Assembly (NCBI GenBank): GCA_016839245.1
Contig: JAEOUN010000033.1
Location: forward strand, 1-25,311
Length of the DNA stretch: 25,311 nucleotides
Direction of reading: 5' to 3'
Origin: Candidatus Thorarchaeota archaeon
Lineage (GTDB): Archaea; Asgardarchaeota; Thorarchaeia; Thorarchaeales; Thorarchaeaceae
The notes below the pieces were generated by a model, which worked only from the letters and a program-made list of their open reading frames with translations, was not told the DNA's origin and searched no databases. The position numbers were made by a program, and so were the translations under genes. Below are positions 14,672 to 23,571 of the stretch, in pieces; the first letter of the stretch is position 1, and the number at the start of each line of letters is the position of its first letter.

Positions 14672-16672
14672 TTGGTGACCAATTTGTCAGAAGATAAAAA
14701 GATTACAGTATATAGCCAAGAGGAAAGACGGTTTCCACCTCCTAAGAGTTTCTCTGATACGGCTTATGTAAAAAGCCAGGACGAGAGAATGAAGATATGG
14801 AAGGAGTCTGTTGAAAACCGCGATGCCTTTTGGCTGAAAGCCGCAAAAGAACTATGTTACTGGAAAAAAGAGCCTACAAAAGGACTCAATTGGAAGAATC
14901 CTGTTAATGCTGAATTCACATGGTTTGAAGATGGTGTGACCAATATGGCCTATAACTGTCTTGACAAGCATGTGGAAGCTGGCAAGGGTGATCAGATTGC
15001 ATTGATTTGGCAGGGTGAACCTCTGGATGAGTCTAAGACCTATACCTATGCGCAGCTTCTCAGTGAAGTAAACAAGGCTGCTAATGTATTAAAGAATCTT
15101 GGAGTCAAGAAAGGCGATAGAATCACCATTTACCTTCCAATGATTCCCGAACTTGGAATAATTATGCTTGCCTGTGTCAAGATTGGCGCTATCCACAGTG
15201 TTGTATTCGGTGGCTTTAGTGCTGATTCGCTTGTAGATAGAATCGCTGACTCTCAAGGCAAGGTCCTTGTCACAGCTGACGGTTACTATCGCAGCGGCAA
15301 GATTGTTCCACAAAAAGCAGGCGCTGATTCAGCCCTCGAATCCACCCCTGTAGTGGAGAAAGTCCTTATCGTCAAGAGAGTCGGAATCGACGTTCCTTGG
15401 ACGGAGGGTAGAGATGTCTGGTTCCACGAAGAGATGGCAAAGGTCAACGACAAATGCGAAACAGAGTGGATGGGCGCTGAAGATCCTCTATTCATTCTCT
15501 ATACTTCAGGATCAACTGGCAAGCCAAAGGGTGTCCTTCATACACTTGGAGGATACATGGTCTACACAACTCATTCATTCCTCAACATCTTCGACTGGCA
15601 TCCCGGAGACATCTACTGGTGTACTGCTGACATTGGCTGGATTACAGGTCACTCATATATCCTGTACGGTCCACTATCAGCTGGGTCCACAACTCTGATG
15701 TACGAGTCTGTTCCCACCTTTCCCGACAACGACCGTTTCTGGTTAGAGGTCGAACGATGGAAGGTGAACCAGTTCTATACTGCACCAACAGCTCTCCGTG
15801 CCCTCATGAGATTTGGTGATGAACCAGTCACTAGACATGACCTCTCCAGTCTAAAGCTGTTGGGTACTGTTGGTGAACCAATCAATCCTGAGGCTTGGAT
15901 GTGGTACCACAGAGTCGTTGGGAAAGAAAAATGTCCAATTGTTGACACCTACTGGCAAACGGAGACCGGTGGTGTTATTCTTACACCTCTTCCTGGTGCA
16001 ACACCTACAATACCCGGCTCAGCTACATTCCCCTATTTTGGACTTGAACCGATTATTGTTGCAGAAGACGGAGTACCAGTTGGTCCGAATGAGGGTGGTT
16101 ATCTCTGTTTCAAGAAGCCTTGGCCTGGTCTTATGAGAACTGTCTATGGTAATCATAAGCGATTCGTTGAGACATACTGGGTCCAATTCAAGAATCCTGA
16201 AGATAAGAAACCAATGTACTATACTGGTGATGGTTCTCGAACCAATTCAGATGGATATTATTTCGTGATGGGTCGTCTTGATGATGTTCTCAAGGTTTCT
16301 GGTCACAGACTTGGAACGGCAGAGATTGAATCATCCCTGGTCAAGCATCCTGCTGTAGCAGAGTGTGCTGTCGTTGGCTACCCACACGAGATTAAGGGTG
16401 AAAGCATCTATGTCTTCGTGACCCTGAAGATGGGTGTTGAGAAGACTGATGAGCTGAAGAAGGAGCTCAGAGACCATGTCCGTGCCGATGTTGGTCCAAT
16501 CGCAACTCCTGAGAAGATTCAGTGGGCTGATGCTCTACCAAAGACTCGTTCAGGTAAGATCATGAGAAGAATTCTCAAGCGAATCGCTGCTGGACAAGTC
16601 GATGATCTTGGTGATGTCACAACTCTGGCTGATCCAACAGTCGTTGAAACCCTTGTTAAAGAGCGTCTCTAG
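14672..16672 (+). CDS. acsA: Acetyl-CoA synthetase, AMP-forming
   Basis: Activates acetate with ATP and CoA to acetyl-CoA, AMP and pyrophosphate. At 666 residues it is full length. Visible parts are the ATP loop YTSGSTGKPKGVLHT (277-291), the acetate-pocket and adenylate motif DTYWQTETGG (425-434, with W428 that restricts the pocket to small acids), YYTGDGSR (516-523), the hinge GRLDDVLKVSGHR (534-546) and the C-terminal PKTRSGKIMRRILK (623-636). K629 in that motif is the catalytic lysine that bacteria acetylate to switch the enzyme off. Start is TTG 14672 or GTG 14675; no strong ribosome site. A perfect hairpin terminator follows. Confidence 0.96.
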   Translation: MVTNLSEDKKITVYSQEERRFPPPKSFSDTAYVKSQDERMKIWKESVENRDAFWLKAAKELCYWKKEPTKGLNWKNPVNAEFTWFEDGVTNMAYNCLDKHVEAGKGDQIALIWQGEPLDESKTYTYAQLLSEVNKAANVLKNLGVKKGDRITIYLPMIPELGIIMLACVKIGAIHSVVFGGFSADSLVDRIADSQGKVLVTADGYYRSGKIVPQKAGADSALESTPVVEKVLIVKRVGIDVPWTEGRDVWFHEEMAKVNDKCETEWMGAEDPLFILYTSGSTGKPKGVLHTLGGYMVYTTHSFLNIFDWHPGDIYWCTADIGWITGHSYILYGPLSAGSTTLMYESVPTFPDNDRFWLEVERWKVNQFYTAPTALRALMRFGDEPVTRHDLSSLKLLGTVGEPINPEAWMWYHRVVGKEKCPIVDTYWQTETGGVILTPLPGATPTIPGSATFPYFGLEPIIVAEDGVPVGPNEGGYLCFKKPWPGLMRTVYGNHKRFVETYWVQFKNPEDKKPMYYTGDGSRTNSDGYYFVMGRLDDVLKVSGHRLGTAEIESSLVKHPAVAECAVVGYPHEIKGESIYVFVTLKMGVEKTDELKKELRDHVRADVGPIATPEKIQWADALPKTRSGKIMRRILKRIAAGQVDDLGDVTTLADPTVVETLVKERL

Positions 16673-16689
16673 AAGGTTTAATAGTATCA

Positions 16690-16727
16690 GAGAGACTCAT
16701 TTGAGTCTCTCATCTCTCTTCTTTTTT
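16690..16727. terminator. Perfect hairpin terminator, shared by convergent genes
   Basis: GAGAGACTC (16690-16698) and GAGTCTCTC (16703-16711) form a perfect 9-bp stem with a 4-nt loop, followed on the plus strand by T-rich sequence including TTTTTT (16722-16727). It ends acsA and overlaps the last codon of the convergent ECF-S-like gene. Confidence 0.75.
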
Positions 16728-17459
16728 GATGGCATCATCTAAATCAAATTGATTATTGCGTACGATGTCCAATATAGGACGTATGACAATCAATCCGACT
16801 ATTGAGGCTAAGAAGACCTTGACTGGTGTCACAAATCCTGCAGATAACCAAATCAGTTGCAATCCTGTTACTGAAAGTCCATATAGAATCCAATACATCT
16901 GACAAGGAATCAGCAGGAAGATTCGAAAGAGTATATCTGTTTCTAATCCTATGACTGTAGCAAATAGAATTGTGATACTGTTTTCCCACTCTTTTTTATT
17001 GTTCCATGCCTTCATCCCAATACAAACTGAGAATATCAGTAATAGTCCATAACCAACCAATATGTCCCAAATACCCCAAACAGGAAGTTCCCACGACATT
17101 GGTGTGATGGAATACCCTGCAAGCATGAATGAAAATATTGCCAGTACTTTTTTCCATTTTTTCTGAAATAGGAGTCCTGAAATGAATGCACCCAGAGGTG
17201 CACCAAGCATAAACAAGAATTCGGATGGATCTCGAAAATATATCAAGTGCCCGATGAAACTTCCAATAGCAATTGATATGGCTCCAATATTAGGCCCCAA
17301 AATTATTCCATATATTGGACTAATGAGAAACATCCATGAATCCCATACCCCACTATAAAATCCTGGGATTATTGGAATCGAGTCAAGAACGACAGCAAGA
17401 GCTGTGAAAGTAGCGATGAATGCCACGAATCGACTGCGATTGTTACTTTGTACTGTCAT
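16710..17459 (-). CDS. ECF transporter S-component-like membrane protein
   Basis: A 249-residue integral membrane protein with about seven hydrophobic segments. The N-terminal third (FTALAVVLDSIPIIPGF, then DSWMFLISPIYGIILGPNIGA and IGSFIGHLIYF) follows the pattern of substrate-binding S-components of ECF vitamin importers: an early alanine-rich helix, a conserved loop and a glycine-rich helix pair. It is longer than most S-components (about 170-200 residues). No energising (EcfA/EcfT) genes are nearby, but group II S-components usually share a distant module. ATG start; convergent with acsA. Substrate unknown. Confidence 0.6.
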   Translation of the reverse strand: MTVQSNNRSRFVAFIATFTALAVVLDSIPIIPGFYSGVWDSWMFLISPIYGIILGPNIGAISIAIGSFIGHLIYFRDPSEFLFMLGAPLGAFISGLLFQKKWKKVLAIFSFMLAGYSITPMSWELPVWGIWDILVGYGLLLIFSVCIGMKAWNNKKEWENSITILFATVIGLETDILFRIFLLIPCQMYWILYGLSVTGLQLIWLSAGFVTPVKVFLASIVGLIVIRPILDIVRNNQFDLDDAIKKEER

Positions 17460-17617
17460 TTCTCACAGCTCTTACCAGACTTGGTTTAACTCCTCTCCCT
17501 AGTAAATGTCTGCCTATTTTGTCTGAGCATTGAAGATAGTCATGAATTTGTCATATGTTTTTGTTCTATAGGCAAGATTATTAATTTATTATTGTTAATT
17601 TTTGAGTGATACAATTG

Positions 17618-18052
17618 ATGAAGGAAGAGATTCGTCAAAACACTCTGGTTCGTGCATCTCCTGAAGAGGTCTATAATGCTTTTTTTACGGCAGAAGGGAT
17701 CAACTCATGGTTTACTCATAGATCTGAAATAGACGCACAGCCAGGAGGAAAGATAGTATTTAGATGGAAGAATTGGGGTCCTGATAAATATACAAATGAT
17801 GCCGAGGGAACAGTCTTGGAAGCTAATCGTCCTAAGCGGTTTGTGTTCCAATGGTCTCCTGATACTCCAACGTATGTCACTACTATAGAGGTTAATTTTG
17901 AACCAGATACCAAGGGAACAATTGTCCGTCTACGTGAGTATGGTTATCGCAATACACCCAGTGGTAGAGCTGCCATGTTAGAGTGTGCAGCTGGATGGGG
18001 CGAAGCACTGACACTCCTAAAATACTATGTTGAACACAAGATTGTCTATTGA
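17618..18052 (+). CDS. SRPBCC/AHSA1-like protein
   Basis: A START/Bet v1-like (SRPBCC) protein of about 144 residues. The typical opening is VRASPEEVYNAFFTAEGINSWF, shortened here to ASPEEVYNAFFTAEGINSWF, with the strand pattern ending TTIEVNFEPDTKGTIVRLRE and the closing helix CAAGWGEALTLLKYYVE. These are the marks of the AHSA1 (activator of Hsp90 ATPase homologue) subgroup, which bind hydrophobic ligands or act as small regulators. I prefer ATG 17618 to GTG 17606, as GAGTGAT lies about ten bases before it. It is convergent with the longin/helical gene, with three bases between stop codons. Confidence 0.85.
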   Translation: MKEEIRQNTLVRASPEEVYNAFFTAEGINSWFTHRSEIDAQPGGKIVFRWKNWGPDKYTNDAEGTVLEANRPKRFVFQWSPDTPTYVTTIEVNFEPDTKGTIVRLREYGYRNTPSGRAAMLECAAGWGEALTLLKYYVEHKIVY

Positions 18053-18055
18053 TAT

Positions 18056-20152
18056 CTAACGCCATACTTGTCCATACTTGTTCTTGAAATTCTCTGCTTT
18101 CTCTTTGAATCCATATTTTATCCAAGCATTATATGCTGCATCAAATGATTCTCGTGCTAATTTCAGATATTTCTCATCCTGAGTTCTCTTCCACAGATAA
18201 ATCAGAGTTTCCACAAAGGGACTGCCCATCATGGCTACTTCATAGTCATACTTAGTCGGGTTTTGAATTGCAATACGGTTGAGAGCAATGACTTTGCCTG
18301 CTACTTTCTCTAGTTCTTCAGCATCAAGACTTTCTAATACCAATGTTGAATGGAATGTGGTCGATATAATATCATCTCTACAAATCAATCCATGTGAAAC
18401 AAACCACTCTTGAATATCCAGACTGATATCCACACATTTTCTTAGAATGTCTAATCGCTCTTGATCTTTAAGCAATATAGATGCTAGAGCTGTTAACGTC
18501 GTCACAGTATTACCTAGATTTGTTGCATAGTCTTCAGGTCGTGTGATTTGCGACGCATCAATAGTGTTAACATCCAATAAGCGAGTAGCAAGATAGACAA
18601 GACGTACTCCTTCTTGTGGCATCTTTTCAGATTTGATCAAAATGGGGCATATTGCATTACCAACAACAAAGAGAGAGAAACGGACTCGCGCTTTTGGCAA
18701 TTCTGTCTGCAATACATTATAGATGTCTGCGACGAATTCCAGTGTTCGATCAATATGTTCATTCCTATTACTACCGGTTGTCAAAGAATAGTATTCAGCA
18801 TACGCAACACTCAAGCTCTGAAAGATACTATCTAGAGTATAAGAAAACAGAGGTATATCTGCTATCAATAGACTTCTGAAGTAATCCTGGTATAGCATAA
18901 GGACTTCTTCTAAGACCTCTCTACGTTCGCTTATTGTAAGTACAGGTGACTCAGCCAGAGCAGTCAGCACAGCAATATAGTTCTGCAATTTCAAGGAAGC
19001 AGTTACTCCAATCTCAATACCTTTTCCCTCTCTCTTAAGTTCCCATAGGAGGTCTGAATCCAAGACCCAATTGATATTTCCTAAGATGCTGGAGATTTGT
19101 GATTTGTATATGCTGAGTTCACTACGAAATCCATCGTAGCTTGTTATCGAATACAGTTTGTTAAACAATTTTCCCCTATCATTAATGGTATCAATTAATG
19201 AACAGAAAACTTCAGATTTTCCTCGATATAGTTCTATTAGTTTAGATGCAAAGTCTGGATAATTCACAACTCTGGCATCAAGGAAAAGAAATCCTAACGC
19301 AAGATGTTCTGCATCATTGACAAATTGAAATTTTTTGGTTGCTTCTCTAAATGCACGAGAATAATCCGCTGGAATGCGATTTCCTCCGATGAATCCCACG
19401 ATTGTCTTTGCAAGATCAGTAAAAGGATAATCCTTTGGAAGAGCCATCGATATCTGTTTGAGTCTTTCTAAGGGTGGTGCTTTTGCCTTTGTCATGGAAT
19501 GTGTTAAGGATCCCATTTTGATGCTAAAGACGCCTGCTAATGCCCCCTCTATATTCATTGCAATAGCACAAGCTCTATCAAATTCTCCTAAGAGTGCACA
19601 CTCTATGGCCTCCTCGAAAGAACCCGATATTTCTGATGTGTAATCATTCCAAGTCGATAGCGACTCGGTCTTCTGCAAGACTTCTTCTACATCCTGAATA
19701 ATCTTTACTAAGTCTGGATTTTGTTTCATGGCTTTGTTAATCGGTCCCCAAATCATGGATAATGTTTCAGGATATCCTATCTCGATATGGTCCCTAACAT
19801 AGGCATCGACAATCTCATCAACAATGGATGTATGAATGTCCTCAACTGTTCCATCAGCATGTGGGATATCGGAGTCATCAATTCTATCAGCTATCACTCT
19901 CAGTAGACTGTCCATATAGTCCTCTGCTTTACTAACCAATGCAACAATAGTATATCCTTTGTGAGATTCGATAACAATCAATGTGTTCTCTCTAAATCCA
20001 AGTTTCCTGACTTCACCACTGCCCATCACGTTGCTCAGAGCTTTTGCTGCCTCTATTAGTGGCCCAAGTATCATTTCCCCATCTGCGTCCATTGGGCTCT
20101 TGATTTTTACAGGTATTCCACCTTGTGTAAGAACGCCAATTAGCTTAATCAT
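18056..20152 (-). CDS. Longin-like domain plus long helical-repeat protein
   Basis: A 698-residue protein with no close relative that I recognise. Residues 1-110 read as a longin/roadblock-like fold: strand (KLIGVLTQGGIPVKIK), a long helix (MILGPLIEAAKALSNVMG), three strands (VRKLGF, NTLIVIES, YTIVALVS) and closing helices. Such domains are abundant in Asgard archaea, where they partner small GTPases. Residues about 120-698 are almost entirely helical, with short repeat-like hairpins and a TPR-like end (YLWKRTQDEKYLKLARESFD), suggesting an alpha-solenoid. No signal peptide or membrane segment. ATG start with AGAGGA upstream. It follows the surface protein gene at 20212 by 59 bases. Confidence 0.7.
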   Translation of the reverse strand: MIKLIGVLTQGGIPVKIKSPMDADGEMILGPLIEAAKALSNVMGSGEVRKLGFRENTLIVIESHKGYTIVALVSKAEDYMDSLLRVIADRIDDSDIPHADGTVEDIHTSIVDEIVDAYVRDHIEIGYPETLSMIWGPINKAMKQNPDLVKIIQDVEEVLQKTESLSTWNDYTSEISGSFEEAIECALLGEFDRACAIAMNIEGALAGVFSIKMGSLTHSMTKAKAPPLERLKQISMALPKDYPFTDLAKTIVGFIGGNRIPADYSRAFREATKKFQFVNDAEHLALGFLFLDARVVNYPDFASKLIELYRGKSEVFCSLIDTINDRGKLFNKLYSITSYDGFRSELSIYKSQISSILGNINWVLDSDLLWELKREGKGIEIGVTASLKLQNYIAVLTALAESPVLTISERREVLEEVLMLYQDYFRSLLIADIPLFSYTLDSIFQSLSVAYAEYYSLTTGSNRNEHIDRTLEFVADIYNVLQTELPKARVRFSLFVVGNAICPILIKSEKMPQEGVRLVYLATRLLDVNTIDASQITRPEDYATNLGNTVTTLTALASILLKDQERLDILRKCVDISLDIQEWFVSHGLICRDDIISTTFHSTLVLESLDAEELEKVAGKVIALNRIAIQNPTKYDYEVAMMGSPFVETLIYLWKRTQDEKYLKLARESFDAAYNAWIKYGFKEKAENFKNKYGQVWR

Positions 20153-20211
20153 TTGGGGATTCCTCTAATCATTTACTAGGTCTACTATATGAGAAAAGGA
20201 TTATTGGTACC

Positions 20212-22164
20212 TTAGGTATCAGTATCAATTTTCTTAGAAAATACTCTATCTGCGAAATAATATATGACAACTGAAATCACAATCACTGATATACTCAATC
20301 CAAGTGACACAATTCCTGCAACATCAGGAGTTAGAACTATCCTGATAGTTATTGAACTTGCATTGACAACGAAACTTATTGATTGCATACTATCTGCTTC
20401 AATTATCTTTTCGTAAGTTCTGCCCGAAAGTGAATCAGTAAAAGTCACTGTATAGTCATTGCCTTCAACAAGGGGCAAATCTCCATTTTTAATGCAAACT
20501 TCTAATGGACCAGTAGAGTTGACACGCATTACTATTTGCCTGAATTCATACTTGTCGACAACAGCAATCCAAGTATTATTACTGTGAATTTGAATTCCTG
20601 TTTCTTTGACACATCCAATATCGAATATCTTAGATATTGTTGTTACATAGTTACATTGTCCAAGTCTAGTAGAGTTAAAAAGAAGAGTATCAGATAGGTA
20701 TTCTTGATTTGTGATTAGCATCTCTCCGAATAATAGGTTTTCAGAATATACAGTCACAATAGTCCCTCCTTCTGATGGATCAAATATTCTTCCATCTGCA
20801 AAACCATATGGTGCAGGATATGCTCCTTTAGGACGTTGAAAGAGTGTAAAACTTAGTCTACCAAACCTATCGAACTGAGGTTCTGTCGATAAAACGTACC
20901 AATTAGTTGTGTTGATGAATTTAATTGAATCATTTCTATAGAGAGTGAATAATAACAATGCATCCCAACTCCAGTCATGCCTCTTATGATTTAAGAGGGT
21001 ATCATTCACTTCGTGAAACACAATATTTTGAGAGAAACTCCAAGGACAAAATCCAGAATAACTATCATCGAGAGCTTCAAGATACAAGGTCTGTAGTACT
21101 TCGCTATTTTTCTGTCTTGAGTAGTTGTCGAGTTGTGTAGACCCTGCTTGCACAATAACTTCCTGTTTCAATAGCGTGCCTGCTTTTCTGAGCGATGTGC
21201 TATCAGACATATGATAGAGCGAGAGATAGTCTGTAGCATCCTGTAGTCTCTCATCATAATGCATTGGAACCAGACCTGTGTTCCACCACTCTTCATCATA
21301 TTGGAGTGGCCACCCGTCACTAATCGTAACATAGTGATCCTCTGCGATTTCTCTAATTTCCTCTGCAGTACCATCAAAGAAATCAAAAAGTGCTGTTGCG
21401 TCAATATCCAACCCAAAGCCGGTTTCTATGTCTGTAAGATATTCTGTAAAGAGCGAGAATCCACTGACAAGTTCCCAAGTATGGATGACCTCACTTTGTC
21501 TATAATATTGAACAAAAAGCACTATACACGCTCTAAGATTATTTAGTGCCACAGGGTCCAATCCTGAAGTTGCATTGAATATTCTGAAATACTCAATCAA
21601 TGACGGATGATCTGAGCTTTTCCACAAGGGCGCAAAGAATGACACTGTTAATATCATATTCCGATTTTGTACTTCTTCGAGAAACATGTTAAAGGAAGAA
21701 AGAACTGATTCATTGATGCCCATACTGCCAAATTCAGAATGCCAATTTAGAAATTGGAAAATTAATGCAGTTGTTCTAATATGACGTACTCCCATCAAGG
21801 CCATAGCATCTAGATCTGCACGTAGAATATTCAAATCAAATCCCATCTTTAACCAATATGGAGTAATATCTTCATACACTTCTGATCCATTACTGAGAGT
21901 CATTTTCACATGCTGAGTACTACTATACCATGGCATGTTGATACCACGAAGGAGAAAGTCTCTCTCTGGCAGAGGTGCGATTAACATATTTGGAGAATAT
22001 GTATCTTGAATTCCAGCAGTAATTGCATTACTACTTGGCAAATTAGTAATTGATACGTTGCATATTACTGGGGTTAGATTGATTAGCCATATTATGGATA
22101 AGACCAAGAATATGCTAGGTCCGCTTATGGAAAACGAACTTTTCCATATCCTATGTTGCGGCAA
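20212..22164 (-). CDS. Membrane-anchored GH-A-like (GH5-type) surface protein
   Basis: A 650-residue exported protein: signal anchor at about residues 14-35 and a C-terminal membrane helix at 617-637 with a short basic tail inside, so the bulk is outside. Residues 70-400 follow the (beta/alpha)8 plan of clan GH-A: RGINMPWY, then LMGVRHIRTTALI, the strand-4 region VIHTWELVSGFSLF and strand-7 region EVIVQAGSTQ, then CPWSF. Where active enzymes have NE (acid/base) and E-F/G (nucleophile), this has SG and QA. Residues 450-610 are beta-rich, perhaps a binding domain. Several N-glycosylation sequons (NVS, NGS, NES, NAT, NDT, NST) fit a surface location. Starts at TTG 22164. Confidence 0.72.
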   Translation of the reverse strand: MPQHRIWKSSFSISGPSIFLVLSIIWLINLTPVICNVSITNLPSSNAITAGIQDTYSPNMLIAPLPERDFLLRGINMPWYSSTQHVKMTLSNGSEVYEDITPYWLKMGFDLNILRADLDAMALMGVRHIRTTALIFQFLNWHSEFGSMGINESVLSSFNMFLEEVQNRNMILTVSFFAPLWKSSDHPSLIEYFRIFNATSGLDPVALNNLRACIVLFVQYYRQSEVIHTWELVSGFSLFTEYLTDIETGFGLDIDATALFDFFDGTAEEIREIAEDHYVTISDGWPLQYDEEWWNTGLVPMHYDERLQDATDYLSLYHMSDSTSLRKAGTLLKQEVIVQAGSTQLDNYSRQKNSEVLQTLYLEALDDSYSGFCPWSFSQNIVFHEVNDTLLNHKRHDWSWDALLLFTLYRNDSIKFINTTNWYVLSTEPQFDRFGRLSFTLFQRPKGAYPAPYGFADGRIFDPSEGGTIVTVYSENLLFGEMLITNQEYLSDTLLFNSTRLGQCNYVTTISKIFDIGCVKETGIQIHSNNTWIAVVDKYEFRQIVMRVNSTGPLEVCIKNGDLPLVEGNDYTVTFTDSLSGRTYEKIIEADSMQSISFVVNASSITIRIVLTPDVAGIVSLGLSISVIVISVVIYYFADRVFSKKIDTDT

Positions 22165-22253
22165 TCATTTTAGCCCTCCGACATCCATAGTATTCTCTAA
22201 AGAAAGTTAACGTTTTTGGCCTTTTATCATAGAGTTAGAATGATTGGTTTCTG

Positions 22254-22264
22254 AAAAAAAAAAA
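22254..22264 (-). terminator. Oligo-T terminator of the deacetylase gene
   Basis: Eleven consecutive A on the plus strand, so T11 on the minus strand, six bases after the deacetylase stop codon. Archaeal RNA polymerase terminates at such T tracts without a hairpin. Confidence 0.6.
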
Positions 22265-22270
22265 TCCAAA

Positions 22271-23455
22271 TCATTCAAGACCAAAAATTGGGAAAATAAG
22301 CTCCTTGACCTTTTTGATTGAGTCTTCTACTGCACGATTGACATTAGGATAATGTTCATCATCCATACGTCTGGGCCTGTCTGTCCAACCTCCTCTTCTC
22401 ATCTGTAGGCCATATTTCTGAGCAAGCGTTATCCATTCTGCGGGCAGGATTGGTGGCAGTGCTATATCTGCAAGATCTGCCAATACAATTGTCCATACTT
22501 TTGCTGCTGTTACTGGTTCATACCCTCCACCTCCAACAGCTACAAGTTTTCTATTTCCAAGATGAATGAGTTGACGAATGGTCATAGATAATCGATGGTA
22601 AGTATCATAGGTGAGCATTAAATCAGCCAAAGGATCACTCATGTGTGCGTCTGCTCCTATCTCCCAAAAGACAAAATCTGGCTTGTATGCTAGCCAAATT
22701 GGCACAACCACATCTTCGAAGGCTTTCCAGAACTCCACATCATCTGTGAGTGGCGGGAGTGGAATATTGACTGAATACCCTTTTCCCTCACCAATGCCTA
22801 TTTCTTCAGGTCTTCCAGTCCCTGGAAAGAAACCCATACTCATCTCATGAAGCGAAATTGTAAGAACATCTGGGTCATCATAGAACGCCATCTGCGTACC
22901 ATCACCATGATGAACATCTGTATCTAAATACAGGACTTTTTTTCCTGGATTAAGTGACTTGTACTTCTTGATAGCTATGACTGTGTCATTGAGATAGCAG
23001 AATCCTGCTGCCTTGTTCTCCATTGCATGATGAAATCCACCAATAAATGAAATCGCGTTTTTGAATTTTCCTTCAGATACTCCTACTGTCGCATCTACAA
23101 CACCCCCCACTGGAAGACTGGCATATTTATGCACATCTTGGAAAATGGGACATTCAGGCGTATCTAATCCAAATCTTGAAGAAAATGCTGAACCAGTATT
23201 TCCAAACAATTCTAAGGTCTCTATATATGAGGGATCATGAAACGAGAGTAATTCCTCTCTTGTAGCTTCTCTCATAGGCTGTACAGAGATTTTCGGTTCC
23301 TCAGTCAGTCCTGACATGAAGGGAAGATTCCATGCCACATCTAATCTAGCTCGATTCCAGAAAGGATTCACTTCTGCCCTCATTCTCTTCAAGTCATCAA
23401 GGCCATCCAATGCTAACAACTTTTCAAGACTATAGAGAGCAGTATGTTCAGTCAT
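22271..23455 (-). CDS. AcuC/histone-deacetylase family protein
   Basis: A zinc-dependent deacetylase of the class I HDAC/AcuC fold, 394 residues. The active-site HH pair is H142-H143 (GGFHHAM), the zinc ligands are D180 and H182 (DTDVHHGDG) and D269 (GADAH), the substrate-binding glycine-rich segment is GTGRPEEIGIGEGKG and the transition-state tyrosine is Y312 (GGGGY). All key residues are present, so it should be active. AcuC in Bacillus removes acetyl groups from acetyl-CoA synthetase; acsA is 5.6 kb away here. Archaeal histone or polyamine targets are alternatives. ATG start. A T11 tract follows the stop codon. Confidence 0.93.
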   Translation of the reverse strand: MTEHTALYSLEKLLALDGLDDLKRMRAEVNPFWNRARLDVAWNLPFMSGLTEEPKISVQPMREATREELLSFHDPSYIETLELFGNTGSAFSSRFGLDTPECPIFQDVHKYASLPVGGVVDATVGVSEGKFKNAISFIGGFHHAMENKAAGFCYLNDTVIAIKKYKSLNPGKKVLYLDTDVHHGDGTQMAFYDDPDVLTISLHEMSMGFFPGTGRPEEIGIGEGKGYSVNIPLPPLTDDVEFWKAFEDVVVPIWLAYKPDFVFWEIGADAHMSDPLADLMLTYDTYHRLSMTIRQLIHLGNRKLVAVGGGGYEPVTAAKVWTIVLADLADIALPPILPAEWITLAQKYGLQMRRGGWTDRPRRMDDEHYPNVNRAVEDSIKKVKELIFPIFGLE

Positions 23456-23571
23456 ATGTCAGGTTCCTCTTCTTTCTATACATTTGATTTCGTGCCTCAT
23501 CGCTACTTATGTGTGATGGAGTGTCACTCTTCGAAAGGCTCATTATCACCAGTGCGGCTTTACTATCTACC

